From Elgaria multicarinata webbii (taxonomy: Eukaryota; Chordata; Lepidosauria; Squamata; Anguidae), in assembly GCF_023053635.1 (NCBI RefSeq), contig NC_086178.1:30617226-30681225 (forward strand): a DNA stretch of 64,000 bases, written 5' to 3'. Below, in pieces: positions 53,628-64,000 of the stretch. The first letter of the stretch is position 1. Each line of letters starts with the position of its first letter. The translations under genes were made by a program, and so were the position numbers. The notes beneath the pieces are model-generated. The model made no database searches. It was not told where the DNA came from and worked only from the letters and a program-made list of their open reading frames with translations.

Positions 53628-54381
53628 AGGATATTTATTTATTTAAAAATATGTCTTGCCCATCAATTTATTTATTTACAATAGTTATGTTCCGCTCAAT
53701 TATCTAACACAGATTCCAGAGAGGTGAACATAGGTATAACTAGTAAAAGAAAGAAGATTTAAAACGCAAATTAAAATTGTTCAAATTAAACACAAAGGGG
53801 GCAGGAAGCAGCCTAGTGTTGGCACCTGCCTGACCTCCAGGAGCGGAGAGTTCAATCAGGGCAGGAGCCCTCCCAAGGCAGCGTACAACAATAAAACTCA
53901 CATAGGGCATTTTTACATTAAGGGAAAATCATGTTGCTTACCCGGGGAGTTTGTGCTTCCTGCTTTTTGGTGGCATTGTTATGGGTTTAACTGCAGGGGC
54001 AGAGAGGGGCAGCCATGTGGTTTGAATACTTCCCCACAATTAAATTGAACTGAGATAGCACCATCTACTGGCAGAAGATCCCATTATTATTTTTTAGGAT
54101 ACCAGTTTAAAAGTAGTTCTTTCCACAGTGTAATTTGCAATGGTTGCCGCAGGAGACGTCCTGGTTGTTCATAATGTCATTTAAAGACCCACAAACTTCT
54201 ATGAGTGGCCAGTCATGACCGTGCTATGAATCACTCGTTTAGACAAATTCACAATCAAAATGGGTGTAGTAATAAAAACAGTAAAAACAGCATCAAACAT
54301 TCTAAAAAAACACAATTCATACCAGCATAAAGCAGAATCTTCAATCCACAACTGCAGTTACCACCTAGAAATGAAGATGGC
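53628..54381. other. Intergenic, decayed repeat material
   Basis: ATTTATTT-led stretches and a GAATTCTC-poor, A-rich sequence resembling LINE tails. No gene or complete element is supported. Confidence 0.35.
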
Positions 54382-54612
54382 AGGTGGCTGCAGTGTAGTG
54401 GCTAAAGTGTTGGACTGGGAGTCAGGAGATCTGGGTTCTAGTCCTCACTCAGCCATGGAAACCCACTGGGTGACTTTGGGCCAGTCATAGCCCAACCTAC
54501 CTCACAGGGTTGTTGTTGTGAGGATAAAACAGAGAGGAGGAAGATTATGTATGCCACCTTGTGTTCCTTGGATGAAAAAAGGCGGGATATAAATGTAGCA
54601 AATAAATAAATA
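54382..54612 (+). mobile_element. Sauria SINE (tRNA-derived)
   Basis: TGTAGTGGCTAAAGTGTTGG (A box) and GGGTTCTAGTCC (B box), then CACTCAGCCATGGAAACCCA, CCTACCTCACAGGGTTG and GGGATATAAATGTAGCAAAT. Same family as 36552. Confidence 0.85.
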
Positions 54613-55166
54613 TTTGTTTTCCCTGCCCCTATGGTAAGAAAACTGATGACACTATGAGACCTTGCCAGTCCTTGGGTTCAACAGAGGTCTTCAATATAGC
54701 AAAAAGGGGTCAACAAACCACATTTGAGTGAAGAAACCAGTTTGTTTGAATGTATCAAAGCTGGATCTTGGCTTGTTCAATAAACCATGGTTAAAACAAA
54801 CTATGGATTACCATGGCATCCAAACTGGGTCAAATATGTGACATTTTATTTTACAAATTTCAAGACTGGATTCTTAGCAGGGTTATAGTGCATTTTATGA
54901 TTATGTTTGGATGTATCTAACCTACAGTCATTCTTTATATATCCACGATATAATATTCAGGATGTGCTGCTTTCCTTAAGTGGTGCAGCTAAGTAATTTT
55001 AGACCCTGGACTTAGTGGTCCAATGGAACTGACCTGCATTAGATGGCCATGAATATTACTTAAGTTGTGAAGCATGCAACTAGCATTTCTCTTCCTCCTG
55101 CCCCTCCCATTCCCATTTACAACAGCTTCTCTATTCCTTACATGTTAGAATGTTTGTCAACCCTAG

Positions 55167-55167
<1 letters not shown>

Positions 55168-55208
<41 letters not shown>
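55168..55208. repeat. AT dinucleotide microsatellite
   Basis: About 20 AT units. It creates a spurious Ile-Tyr run in one frame. Confidence 0.95.
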
Positions 55209-55210
<2 letters not shown>

Positions 55211-55477
55211 TGAACATGTGCAGTTTTGCAGTTTTAAGCTCACCTGAATCATCGTACCATCATGACTACAGGATTAAACTGGAGTTTGCGACTGCTGCCC
55301 TGATGATCTTTGGGTCATTGGGGGAGATGGACTTTGACCTCAAGGTCCAGGCCTAGTTCCCCCAGTGTTTTCCTTATTTAGGCATTGGGAGTCAACATGG
55401 GTTGACTTTACCCCTCAGTCGCTGTAAACGTTCAAGTGATGATGAGAACTGTTATTCTTAACCTATACTCCTGCATA

Positions 55478-55650
55478 TTTATTTATTTATTTAAGGATTT
55501 TTATGCCACCATTCAGCCAAAACAGGCTCTCACGGCGGCTTACAAAAGTATTTCTTGACAGTCCCTGCCCACAGGCTTACAATCTAAAAGACATGACACA
55601 AAAGGAAAGGGGATTGGGAGGGAGGAGGAGGAGGAGGGGGGGGAAAGGAA
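55478..55650 (+). repeat. Dispersed reptile repeat plus GGA run
   Basis: An ATTTATTT run, then TTATGCCACCATTCAGCCAA and CGGCGGCTTACAAAAG, similar in form to the AGCTGAAGCTCTC family but different in sequence. Ends in GAGGAGGAGG at about 55620. Confidence 0.5.
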
Positions 55651-55687
55651 AGCAAATTCAGGCACTACAATTTTAGTTGGAAAGTTC

Positions 55688-55915
55688 AGCAGTTACAGGT
55701 GACAGCTGGCAGCAGGAGGGAGGGGGCTCTCAGCTGGAGCTGGACCCAGGCACGGTGGAGAGGTGCCTGGCTGCTGCTTCCTCCCTCACTGGTGGCCTCT
55801 GCAGTTACAGTTGACAGCAGGAGGGAGGGGGCTCTCAGCTGGAGCTGGACCCAGGCATGGTGGAGAGGTGCCTGGCTGCTGCTTCCTCCCTCACTGGTGG
55901 CCCCTGCAGCCTACC
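55688..55915. repeat. Two-copy tandem repeat, about 108 bp
   Basis: The block from CAGTTACAG through GCAGGAGGGAGGGGGCTC and TGCCTGGCTGCTGCTTCC to TCACTGGTGGCC is repeated twice in direct orientation with few changes. It makes one frame look like a repetitive Trp/Leu-rich peptide, which I do not accept as a gene. Confidence 0.85.
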
Positions 55916-56992
55916 ATGGTTGTCGCAAGCCATTTCCGCTTGACTTTCATAACTTTCCTAAAATGACTTTTATTATGTCCTTAAACTTTTTGCACATTCC
56001 GGGCCCTGTTTTGCTGAACAGCCTTTTGGGAGCTTTCATCTCAATGAGCTTCCTTGTACAAACTGCTGCAGAGAACGTTGACACGGTGTCCTTGCTCGAA
56101 ACAACAAGGACTGGAAAGGAACCAATATGCAAAGGTCAACATGTCTTGTTAGGAATACATTGTTCGCGGTAGAAATTATTTCCACTACATCAGGTGTGTG
56201 TGGTGTATAATTAGCAGAAGCACAACAGATCGGATCAGCATAGCACTGGCTTCCCAGCCAAAGACGTTCTGGCACCAGTGAATTTTGAAATGAATATTTC
56301 TGTGTTATGAAGGGAACGGAACCATATATCTTTCTACAGTGCCCCAGATCTTGTTCCCAAAAGATCTATTATCTGCAGTGTCAAATTTAATCTCCTTTAT
56401 CCTTGTCTCCTGGCATGTCATGTCATAATATACCAGGCGGTGTTGGTGGTATGTTTAGCATGAGAAAGTGGCACGTATTCAGGGATGTTCTGTGGACTTC
56501 CTGAATGTAGTCAAACTTGTTTGTGTGCCCAGTTTGAAGTAGGCCCCTGTAAGAGAAAGTCTGGCTGATGCCAACAGCACATTGATGAGATGTAGTGTGT
56601 AGGCATAGACAGGAACATTGTCATTACATCGTTGTGATCTTGTAGCAGATTGCAGTCTTCTTTGCAATGATGAATCTGATACTTCCATTGAACCCAAGCT
56701 TTACAGAGCCATCCTATGCCCCCTAGACAGCATCCGGGTTGGGGGGGGGGCATAGGATAGTTTGGATTCCTGGATCCAAAGTCGGAGATAGCTGTCCGAC
56801 CTCAGTCCCAGGAGTCTGAGCAACCCACCTCCTCCCACTTCCCTCACAGCTGCGCTGGCTGCCTCTCCGAGTTTGCAAAAGTAACTGCGGAGAGGAGGAA
56901 AAGGAGGCAGATCTGTGAGCAGGGAGGGGAGGGGACTGGGGATATGACTTTCCCCCAGCCTCCTTCCCTCCTCCTCTGCAGAGCCCTAGCTA
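55916..56992. other. Intergenic, unidentified
   Basis: The minus strand has several short frames in a row (about 55947-56753) whose text I cannot place. It could be a decayed retroelement or a chance pattern. No call is made. Confidence 0.3.
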
Positions 56993-57140
56993 AGAACATA
57001 AGAAGAGCCCTGCTGGATCACACCAAGGATCCATCTAGTCCAGCACTCTGTTCACACAGTGGCCAACTAGCTGTCGACCAGGAACCCACAAGCAGGACAC
57101 TGCCTCTGATACTGGATGCTGATCTAGCAAAATGCTGGTC
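56993..57140 (+). repeat. Dispersed LINE-tail-like repeat
   Basis: AGAACATAAGAAGAGCCCTG and ACTCTGTTCACACAGTGGCC place it in the family of 48546 and 49803. Confidence 0.55.
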
Positions 57141-57318
57141 AAGCAAAAATGCAGAGTGGGAGAAGCGTGGAGGCAACATCATGAAATACAAAGGGATTCT
57201 TGTACTGCCAGTCCTGTATCTCTCAAAAAGAGAGACACTTAAGGCACCAGTATATTGGGAATATTGCCAGCTCATCTGCAAGTTACTGGAAGGCAGCAGT
57301 CTTGCCACTGGGAATTTT

Positions 57319-57745
57319 GACCATAACTAGCCTTAGGATCTCTATAGCCTACAATGTGTTTTTCTGTGATTTCTTCTTTTTGCTCCCCCACCCTTCTCTC
57401 TGACCTCTGTCATTGCTGTGAGATTTATTTATTTTGTTTCTATACCACCCAATAGCTGAAGCACTTCTGTTTGTTCTTTCTCCTGCCACTGCAACGGAAC
57501 ACAAAATGAATTGAACAAACTCTTTTGAAACTCTGTGCTGTACCTGCATGGTATGCACAAGAAGATTTGTGACTGAAACTGTTTTTCTTTCTTCCACTGA
57601 AAAAGGGCGTGGCCTTCTTTATTGTGCTACAATAGCTAAAATAGCCTGTGTTCATGTGGGACCGGTAAACACTCACTCGGTTTTACCTTTTGTTTTTCTC
57701 TGCTAATTGCTTTTCTTATAAGAGGCATCATTACTAAATAATCTC
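57319..57745 (+). repeat. About 400-bp dispersed direct repeat, copy 1
   Basis: Shares with 60645-61005, in the same orientation, CTAGCCTTA-GATCTCTATAG, GAAACTCT-GCTGTACCTGC, GTGTTTTTCTTT-like text and AGGCATCATTA. A dispersed repeat (57423-57465) is inserted only in this copy. It could be a pair of LTR-like ends, but nothing between the copies looks like a retroelement. Confidence 0.5.
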
Positions 57746-57891
57746 ATCACAGTAGTGGAGCAAGGTCTTCATTTATGGTCAATGGTGCCCTTCTGGAGGG
57801 GTGCTAGGTGCTAGTTGTTCACTTATTAAGAAACTACCCGTAGTTCAAATAGCTGATGCCCTGGTTGATTGCCATGACTCTGGCCTTAGCT

Positions 57892-58011
57892 AGACCTAAG
57901 GTTTATCCTGAGATTGTCCCGGGGTCGTCCCTGCCTGCTCCCGGGATCCCCTGTGTGTCATTTAAATGCACAGGGATGATCCCAGGATAAACCTTAGGTC
58001 TAGCTAAGGCC
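57892..58011. mobile_element. Miniature palindromic element, GGCCTTAGCTAGACCTAAGG ends
   Basis: 120 bp. The first 27 bases are the inverted copy of the last 27. The centre is CCCGGGATCCCCTGTGTGTC / TGCACAGGGATGATCCC. It is the shortest and cleanest member of the family. Confidence 0.85.
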
Positions 58012-58674
58012 ATTGTCACCATCACATACAATGTGGTGTGTATGTGACCATACTGATTCTTCTGGACCTGTCAGCAATTTTGAACTGGGAATAATCAATA
58101 ATGTCTCATCAAGGGTAGGCATGGCTGAGCATTTGCCTAGGGCAGACATCCCAGCAGGGACCCACTGACAAGAGTCCCCATGGAGTTGCTGTAGCTCCAT
58201 CATTGCAACTTGCTTATTTACCTGCCTCTCGCTCTGGCCAAGACAACGGTGATGGTGGTGAGGAGGAGGAGAAGATGCCACTGCCTATTTGCTCACTGGC
58301 TCTCTGCCTGTCAAGCAAGCAAGTGGTAGCAATGATGAGAAAAAGGAGGAGCAATAGCTGTTGGTGACACTGACGGTAAAAAGGTAGACTCACTGGTGGA
58401 AAGGGCACATTGCAAGTGTCTTGCTTGAGGACCCTGGAGTTGGCACCACAGCAGCTCCTTCTGGTTCTGCTCCTACCTATCTGACTGGTTACAGAAGGTT
58501 GCATTTGGTACCTAGTGGTTGACTGCATGGGGAATGATCTTGCAGGTTCCATCTTGTCTTCAATGATTTTTTTAAACTTAGAAGATGCAGCATACGGGAA
58601 AGATCATTTAGAAGTTTGGAATTTGGTGTCATTGATATGCTGGTAATTCTAAACTCCACTTTACATGAGATATA

Positions 58675-58815
58675 GGCCATCGCTAGACCTAAGGTTTATC
58701 TCTGGATCATCCAGGGGTCAAACCTGTTCATCTAGGTGACACACAAGGGATCCAGTGCTCAGGCAGGGGTGAACCCTGGATGATCCCAGGATAAACCTTA
58801 GGTCTAGCTGTGGCC
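58675..58815. mobile_element. Miniature palindromic element, same family
   Basis: 141 bp with GCTAGACCTAAGGTTTATC at the left and the inverted GATAAACCTTAGGTCTAGC at the right. Its ends are slightly more diverged than those of the neighbour at 57892. Confidence 0.82.
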
Positions 58816-60644
58816 CCAGTTTCTTTTACCACTGCCTGGTCTCAGTTATGGGCTGGATAAGGATGAATAAACTGAAGTTCAAACCAGACAAGACATAAAT
58901 GTTGATGGTTAAGAGGGCCTTGCTACCTGTGGATTGTAGAAAGGCCTAATTAGGAACACACCGGCATTTTAAAGAAGAACACGTTAGGAATAGAAATTGT
59001 CAGTTTGCTTATTGTACCTTTTACAAAGAATAGTAATTTCATTGCCCCAAGCAAATTCCTCTCATCATGCTAACTTTACTCTTGTTTAACCAGCTGAGGG
59101 AAGGAATCTTGCTACTGTATATGACAGCAAGAAAGGCATAAATGCTTTCCCTGGTGAAATGTAAGATGCATCCAAAGAAGAAATACTGACAATGCTGTGG
59201 GAAATTGTTATGATGTCAGTTTCTGGGCTCCCCTTCCATTGATTTCTTGTGTGAATTTGGCACAAAAGGTCTACTGCAGAAAGTATCTGAGCTTATAAGC
59301 AGGATCATTTCTACTTGGCAGCTGCTGGGGGGATATACATTTTATCAACAGGACTTTATAAGTCGGCAGCTGGAAGCGTGTGCTCTTCTAAACTCAAATA
59401 ATGACCACCAAGAGGCTGAGCTATTTCGTATGGCACAAAAAGAACAGAGATGAGTGGGACGTGCAGTTGACTTGCACATCCTATTCCCTGCACTTCTTTG
59501 TCTCATCCAGAATTGATCTTGTGCGTCTCCTTGAGGGAGAGATATGCAAGCTGATTTCTCCACGGGGACAGATGTATAAGACTGATTTTTGTTGAGACTG
59601 AAAGGCACAATGAAGTATAGGCCAACTGCGCTGCCTGTTTCCCTGCTGATCATTGCATTTGAAGCAGCTAAGAGTATTTTTCGATTTTATTCCCCACCCA
59701 CCTCTTTTATTGGTAGACATGAATGATTTCACTGATGTCTTCATCATAGAATAGATTTTGAATTACTTGCAGTACAAAACATGACATCAAATACATCCCA
59801 AGCTATCAACAGAATCCTTTGCAAAGATTTATGTACAACTCTCTCTTCAGTCCCCCACCCCCCCAGTATTTCAGTTCTTCCAAAAGTACCCTTTTACATT
59901 TTGTGCCCAAAAGCTGTGAAATAGGATTGCATAACAGATCCATTCCCCCCCAGCCCAGCCGGTACACAATCTTCTTTAAGCTCCATTGCTGTCATTGTAT
60001 GACTGTTTTTATTGCCGTTGTAACACATAAAATCTGCTAGCTTACCAAATGCCAATCCTCCCTTTCATTAATCTTCATTTAAATAGACCATTCTGTTTAG
60101 CTGATCTAAGGAAATCAAACCACTATGGGGAGGTTAAATCACAGAATAGATTGCTCATTAGGACAGCGTGGGTTTTCTCCAGTACAAACACAAAGCTGGG
60201 AAGGCAAGGAGAGAGGAAGCAAAATGCAGCAAAAATGAATTTTACATTGAGATGAAACACACAACTCCACATAGGATCTGCCATGTACTGACTTTGGTAG
60301 TTTAGAGTGCAACCCTATTCAGAAGTAAATCCAACAGAATTCAATGCAGCTACTATTCTTCTGCCCAACCTATTTTTAACCTGATTGCTAAACAATGTTT
60401 TTACAATATAGATTAAGACATCCTGCTAGGATATTGATTGCCAAGACCAAACTCATTACCAGAAACTTCATGTGTGGGCTCAAATGCTATTTCTTTCTTC
60501 TGGATGAAAAAGGAAAAGATGGGACTGGGTGATAACAGGGAGGGGGTCTTTTGTGGGGAGGGGGGTTAGGGATTTTGCAGCTGCAAGTTGCAGGAAGGGG
60601 GGAATATTGCAGTTAGCTAGCTAATGCACAGGAATTTGGGGGCA
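58816..60644. other. Intergenic, no gene seen
   Basis: The frames at 59247-59747 on both strands are ordinary-length chance frames. No RNA or complete transposon is recognised. Confidence 0.4.
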
Positions 60645-61005
60645 TAGCTAGCCTTAAGATCTCTATAGCCTACAGTGTGGTTTCCTGCCCTCCCCTTCCT
60701 GCCCTCCCCCCTCCTCTCTCTGACCTTCTCCATTGGTGGGAGCGCATGTGCTTGTTCTCTCTCTTGCCAGCATTATAGAACACAAAGAAATGGATTGATC
60801 CAAGTTTGTCTGAAACTCTACGCTGTACCTGCCTTGTATGTACTAGAATATTTGTGAGTAAAGTGTTTTTCTTTTTTCACTAAAGAAAGGCGTGATCTCT
60901 TTTTTTTAGCCTTACGGGACAGGTAAACACTTATTCTGTTTTGTCTTTTCTCACTCTCTGCTAAACTGCCTTTCTAACAGGAGGCATCATTAATAAAAAA
61001 AATCC
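60645..61005 (+). repeat. About 400-bp dispersed direct repeat, copy 2
   Basis: Partner of 57319-57745. It lacks the internal insertion of copy 1 and is otherwise similar along its length. AATAAA lies near its 3' end (60991-60996). Confidence 0.5.
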
Positions 61006-61062
61006 CTTCAGTGAGGAGGGGGCGGATTTCAGGGCATGGGTCCCAGGGAGGGACTGTTGCTT

Positions 61063-61238
61063 AGTGGCAGAGCATCTCCTTTGCATGAAGAAAGTCCCTG
61101 GTTTCATCCTTGGCATCTCCATGTACAACAGGAAAAACTCCTGTCTGAAACCCTAGGGAGTTGCTGCCAGTCAGTGTTGACAACACTGGGTTAGATGGAT
61201 GAATAGTCTAACTCAGTATAAGGCAGCTTCCTATGTAC
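61063..61238 (+). mobile_element. tRNA-derived SINE
   Basis: The head has GCTTAGTGGCAGAGCATCTC (A box region) and GGTTTCATCC (B box), then CTCCTGTCTGAAACCCT, TTGCTGCCAGTCAGTGTTGA and the ending ACTCAGTATAAGGCAGCTTC. It is a SINE type common in squamates and not a functional tRNA. Confidence 0.75.
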
Positions 61239-62852
61239 TCCCTGATGTATTCCAACCCTCAGATTGGTTCTGGGAGGCAGTTCATTATCTAGGATAATTC
61301 CGGCCCCACCCACCACTGGAATGTGGCCCTGAGAGTTTGAGCATCATCAGACGAGTATGTCACATGGTCATTACTGGCCACTCACGGTTTTTCGTGGGTC
61401 CTTTTGACACTGACGTCCACCTCCTGCACATTTCCCACTCCTTCTGGTCTTTTTTCTATTATAAAGTAAGGCAGGAAAAAAATGGATTTTGGGGGGCTAT
61501 AGCAAAACTTGCCACATTTCCTGTTGTGTGCAGGAGAAGCAGTGCAATAAAGAAAACCCCACCCACTGAATGGGCCATGTGGTCTTTGCTTCCTCTTTCC
61601 TCCCCAAGTGAAGAAAGAGGTGGGTCAGCAGCAAGAGGCACAGTGAGGTAGGGAAATGCAACCCCTCCCCCTCTGATGATGCTCCTTCTCTGAAAAGGAA
61701 TTTGGCCCTTAGGCTGAAAGGGGTTCAGCCTGCTTTAGCGCAACAGAGAACAAATCTGTTTCATCTCCTGCATGCCGGCCCTTCAGGTATTTGATGTCTC
61801 ATTTCTCTTAAGTGGACATGGGCCACTCAATTGCATTAAAAATCCTGGAATTTACACGTTAATCTGTAACTTTGTTGTCTTAAAATTAATCAGCAAGGGT
61901 TAAGCAAAAAGCCCAGGTTTAACAGTATCCCTCTACGTCGGATTTCCAAATTGAACTATGAAAACACTCAGACCTGAAATGGTGAAATGTGAATTCTCCC
62001 ATTTTGTCCCATTTTAAATTTGAGCAAAACTTCATTTCACAACTAATCTTAATGGTCAACATGAGGCAAGTTCCTTTTACATTCTGCAGTGGCAAACCGC
62101 TTTGGAAGCCTTCCACAGCTGTATTAAAGAGCAGTTTTTATTTAAGAACTCAAGTATTCTTTGACAGAAACACACACACCATAACCCAAGTGACCTTAAT
62201 GCATTGCTCTGTACTAGTCATGGCCAGAATGAATGGCACAGTGTGGCACCCCAAATTCCTGGGTTTTACAACTGTTGAATGCAGCTAACTTAAACCTGGC
62301 ACTGGTGAGAGAAGCAGGTGCAATGCATTCCAAATATCGCTCTATTTAAAGCTCTAGAAAGCTTAGAGATGCAGTTGCAGACTCAAACATTAAACCAGTT
62401 CTGTTTAGACACACAAGAGGAATGGCAGAAACAGGTAAAGTAAAAAGCCAAATTCTTTAGAAATGTATCCATGTGTGTAAAATTAATGTGTAGGAGCTTA
62501 GCCTGGCAGTGCTGATAGTTTTCTGCTTTAATTTTGTGTGTTGTGTCTTTCATTTTTACAACACAGAAATCCCATCTATTAGAAACAATATGTTTTCCTT
62601 TGGAGGTTTGAAATGTATTTTTCTTCCTCCTCAACTACTTTGATGGTTTGATAATTTTATAAGCATCCTCTGCAGAGGTGAGGACCTCTTTCCTCCTCAG
62701 GAAAGATCGCTTAATCTGGAGTAAAGTAAGCTGAAGTTACTAGGTCTAAAATGAAGCTAAAAATGCATTCTTAAACATAACTGAATTGCTGTAATTTTTT
62801 AAGAATGATTTTCAAACGAAGCCAGTGTATACACAGGGTTGGATCCAGACTT
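61239..62852. other. Intergenic, no gene seen
   Basis: No supported exon, RNA gene or complete repeat. Confidence 0.4.
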
Positions 62853-62998
62853 AGACCATTTCTACACCTGCTGTAAGGGTTATCCCAGGAAAATGGAGAG
62901 ATTGTCCCTGCCTGCTCCTGGGATCCCCTGTGCATCATTTGGATGCACAGGAACGATCCAGGGATGATCCCGGGAAAAAGGCAGGTGTAGAATTGACC
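62853..62998. mobile_element. Palindromic element, CTACACCTGC ends
   Basis: GACCATTTCTACACCTGC at the left, inverted as GCAGGTGTAGAATTGACC at the right. The interior has the same GATTGTCCCTGCCTGCTCC / CATTTGGATGCACAGG core as the elements at 57892 and 39862. Confidence 0.7.
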
Positions 62999-64000
62999 TT
63001 AGTCATATCTACAGTAGATCCATTGCAATAAATGGGGCTGAACTTAGTCATGACTAATTTAAGTCCTTTTGATTTCAATGGATCTGCTCTAAATATAATT
63101 GTCTGCATCCAGCTCACGGAGAACACATTTCAAGAGAATGCAATGAACTTCAAATACCTTTTTCATTTATGTCAATTTTGGCTACCAATTAACAATAGCA
63201 CTTAAGAGAAACCTGGCATGTTGTGTTTATTAACATCTGGCATATTGTTACACGCATCCCACTTCCCTGAGTAAAGAAAAGCCTAGGGATAATGTTGGAG
63301 GTCAGCTTTCTTTTGGATGAAGAAGCACTGGAGACTTAGGCTGCTTTCGTAATATGTTATTTACAAATATACAGTATGAGCAGAGCAGAGGGGAGCAAAT
63401 AGACTCCTATAAGCAGGCAGGAAAGCTGCTGTCCCTGCACCAGGCTACCAAAGCACTTTACCTTTATCTGTCTTATAGTTCCCTCTGTAGCTCTATGACA
63501 CCCATTTCCAACTGTAAACCAGGTCCAAATTGCTCTCTGCTCCTTTCCTTAGGATGTCCCCTTCCAAAGACTAGAGGGAGGCCTTCCCAATGGTAGCAGG
63601 TGTGGGTGTGTTGCGATTCATTGCTCCTCCTTTTCCACTCCCTGAAGTGGGGGATTCTCCTAATGGGAGGGCCGTCCATGTTCGGAGGCATTACAGGAAC
63701 AGCCTTGACGTTAGACAGAGAGCAGCACCAAGATGTTGGAGAACAGAACCATGTGTACGCCATGGCCTGCCTTGGCCTGCCTAAGCTAGCCTATTGCCTT
63801 CATTTATGGTTGGGGATACTGTTCATTGCATTGCCAGTGCTGAAGTAAGATTTAGTTGCCAGTCAACTTTTATACATGGAATGGGGTAGTGGGGCATCTT
63901 GTACTTTGCCTCAAGGAAGCCCTGAAGTTCCCCAGAGTTTGAAAAGTGGCTTTTGGAGTGTTTCTCTGAAGTATAGTGTGTGTGCTTTCATGTAATTATT
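62999..64000. other. Intergenic to window end, no gene seen
   Basis: Overlapping frames at 63354-63848 exist on both strands but resemble nothing known to me and lack exon-like context. Confidence 0.35.

Noticed and set aside
55699-56172. 157-codon frame
   Set aside because: Its first half is a two-copy DNA tandem repeat and the remainder matches nothing I know.
63354-63848. Cluster of frames at the window end
   Set aside because: Similar lengths on both strands, no conserved motif, no splice context; probably chance.

Overview
This window looks like a chromosome piece from a squamate reptile, probably a lizard. The evidence is tRNA-derived Sauria-type SINEs, a 5S-headed SINE, a long CR1 LINE with the usual ATTCTATG-type tail, and many hAT-like non-autonomous elements with 8-bp target duplications. 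The only host protein-coding locus I can support is on the plus strand at about 9.9-45.5 kb: a membrane copper amine oxidase of the AOC2/AOC3 (VAP-1) clade.

The layout of that locus is the main result. In vertebrate AOC3 one very large first exon encodes the membrane anchor, the TPQ cofactor site, the catalytic Asp and two of the three copper-binding His; three small exons finish the protein. Here the large exon, with its promoter-proximal region and splice donor, occurs five times in tandem: A 9993-11463 (broken), B 12254-13829, C 18860-20435, D 24897-26463 (B, C and D fully open) and E about 30640-35888 (an old fossil split by transposons). Only one set of exons 2, 3 and 4 exists (37269-37554, 39241-39370, 45245-45529). 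All three intact first exons end in the same phase-1 donor, and each gives a complete oxidase of 758, 758 or 755 residues when joined to the shared exons. The third copper His is encoded only in exon 4, so no first exon can make a working enzyme alone. This is the variable-first-exon, constant-tail layout known from UGT1A and the clustered protocadherins. I know of no description of it for an amine oxidase, but I could not search. C and D are identical over long blocks and differ in clusters that map to the substrate channel of human VAP-1, which suggests a switchable set of substrate specificities.

Region by region: 0-9.3 kb holds transposon fossils (foldback elements, a minus-strand retrovirus-like fossil, CR1 tail, SINE, a 2.46-kb hAT-like element). 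9.3-27.9 kb is the tandem array of promoter, first exon and start of intron 1. 27.9-37.3 kb is the rest of intron 1, with fossil exon E interrupted by a four-layer nest ending in a CR1. 37.3-45.5 kb carries the shared exons, with introns full of foldback elements. 45.5-64 kb is gene-free as far as I can see: SINEs, LINE tails, hAT-like elements, a tandem repeat and short palindromic elements.

The sequence shows the exon structure, reading frames, splice sites and motifs directly. That B, C and D are really alternative first exons of one transcription unit is inference and needs RNA evidence. Human VAP-1 residue numbers are from memory.
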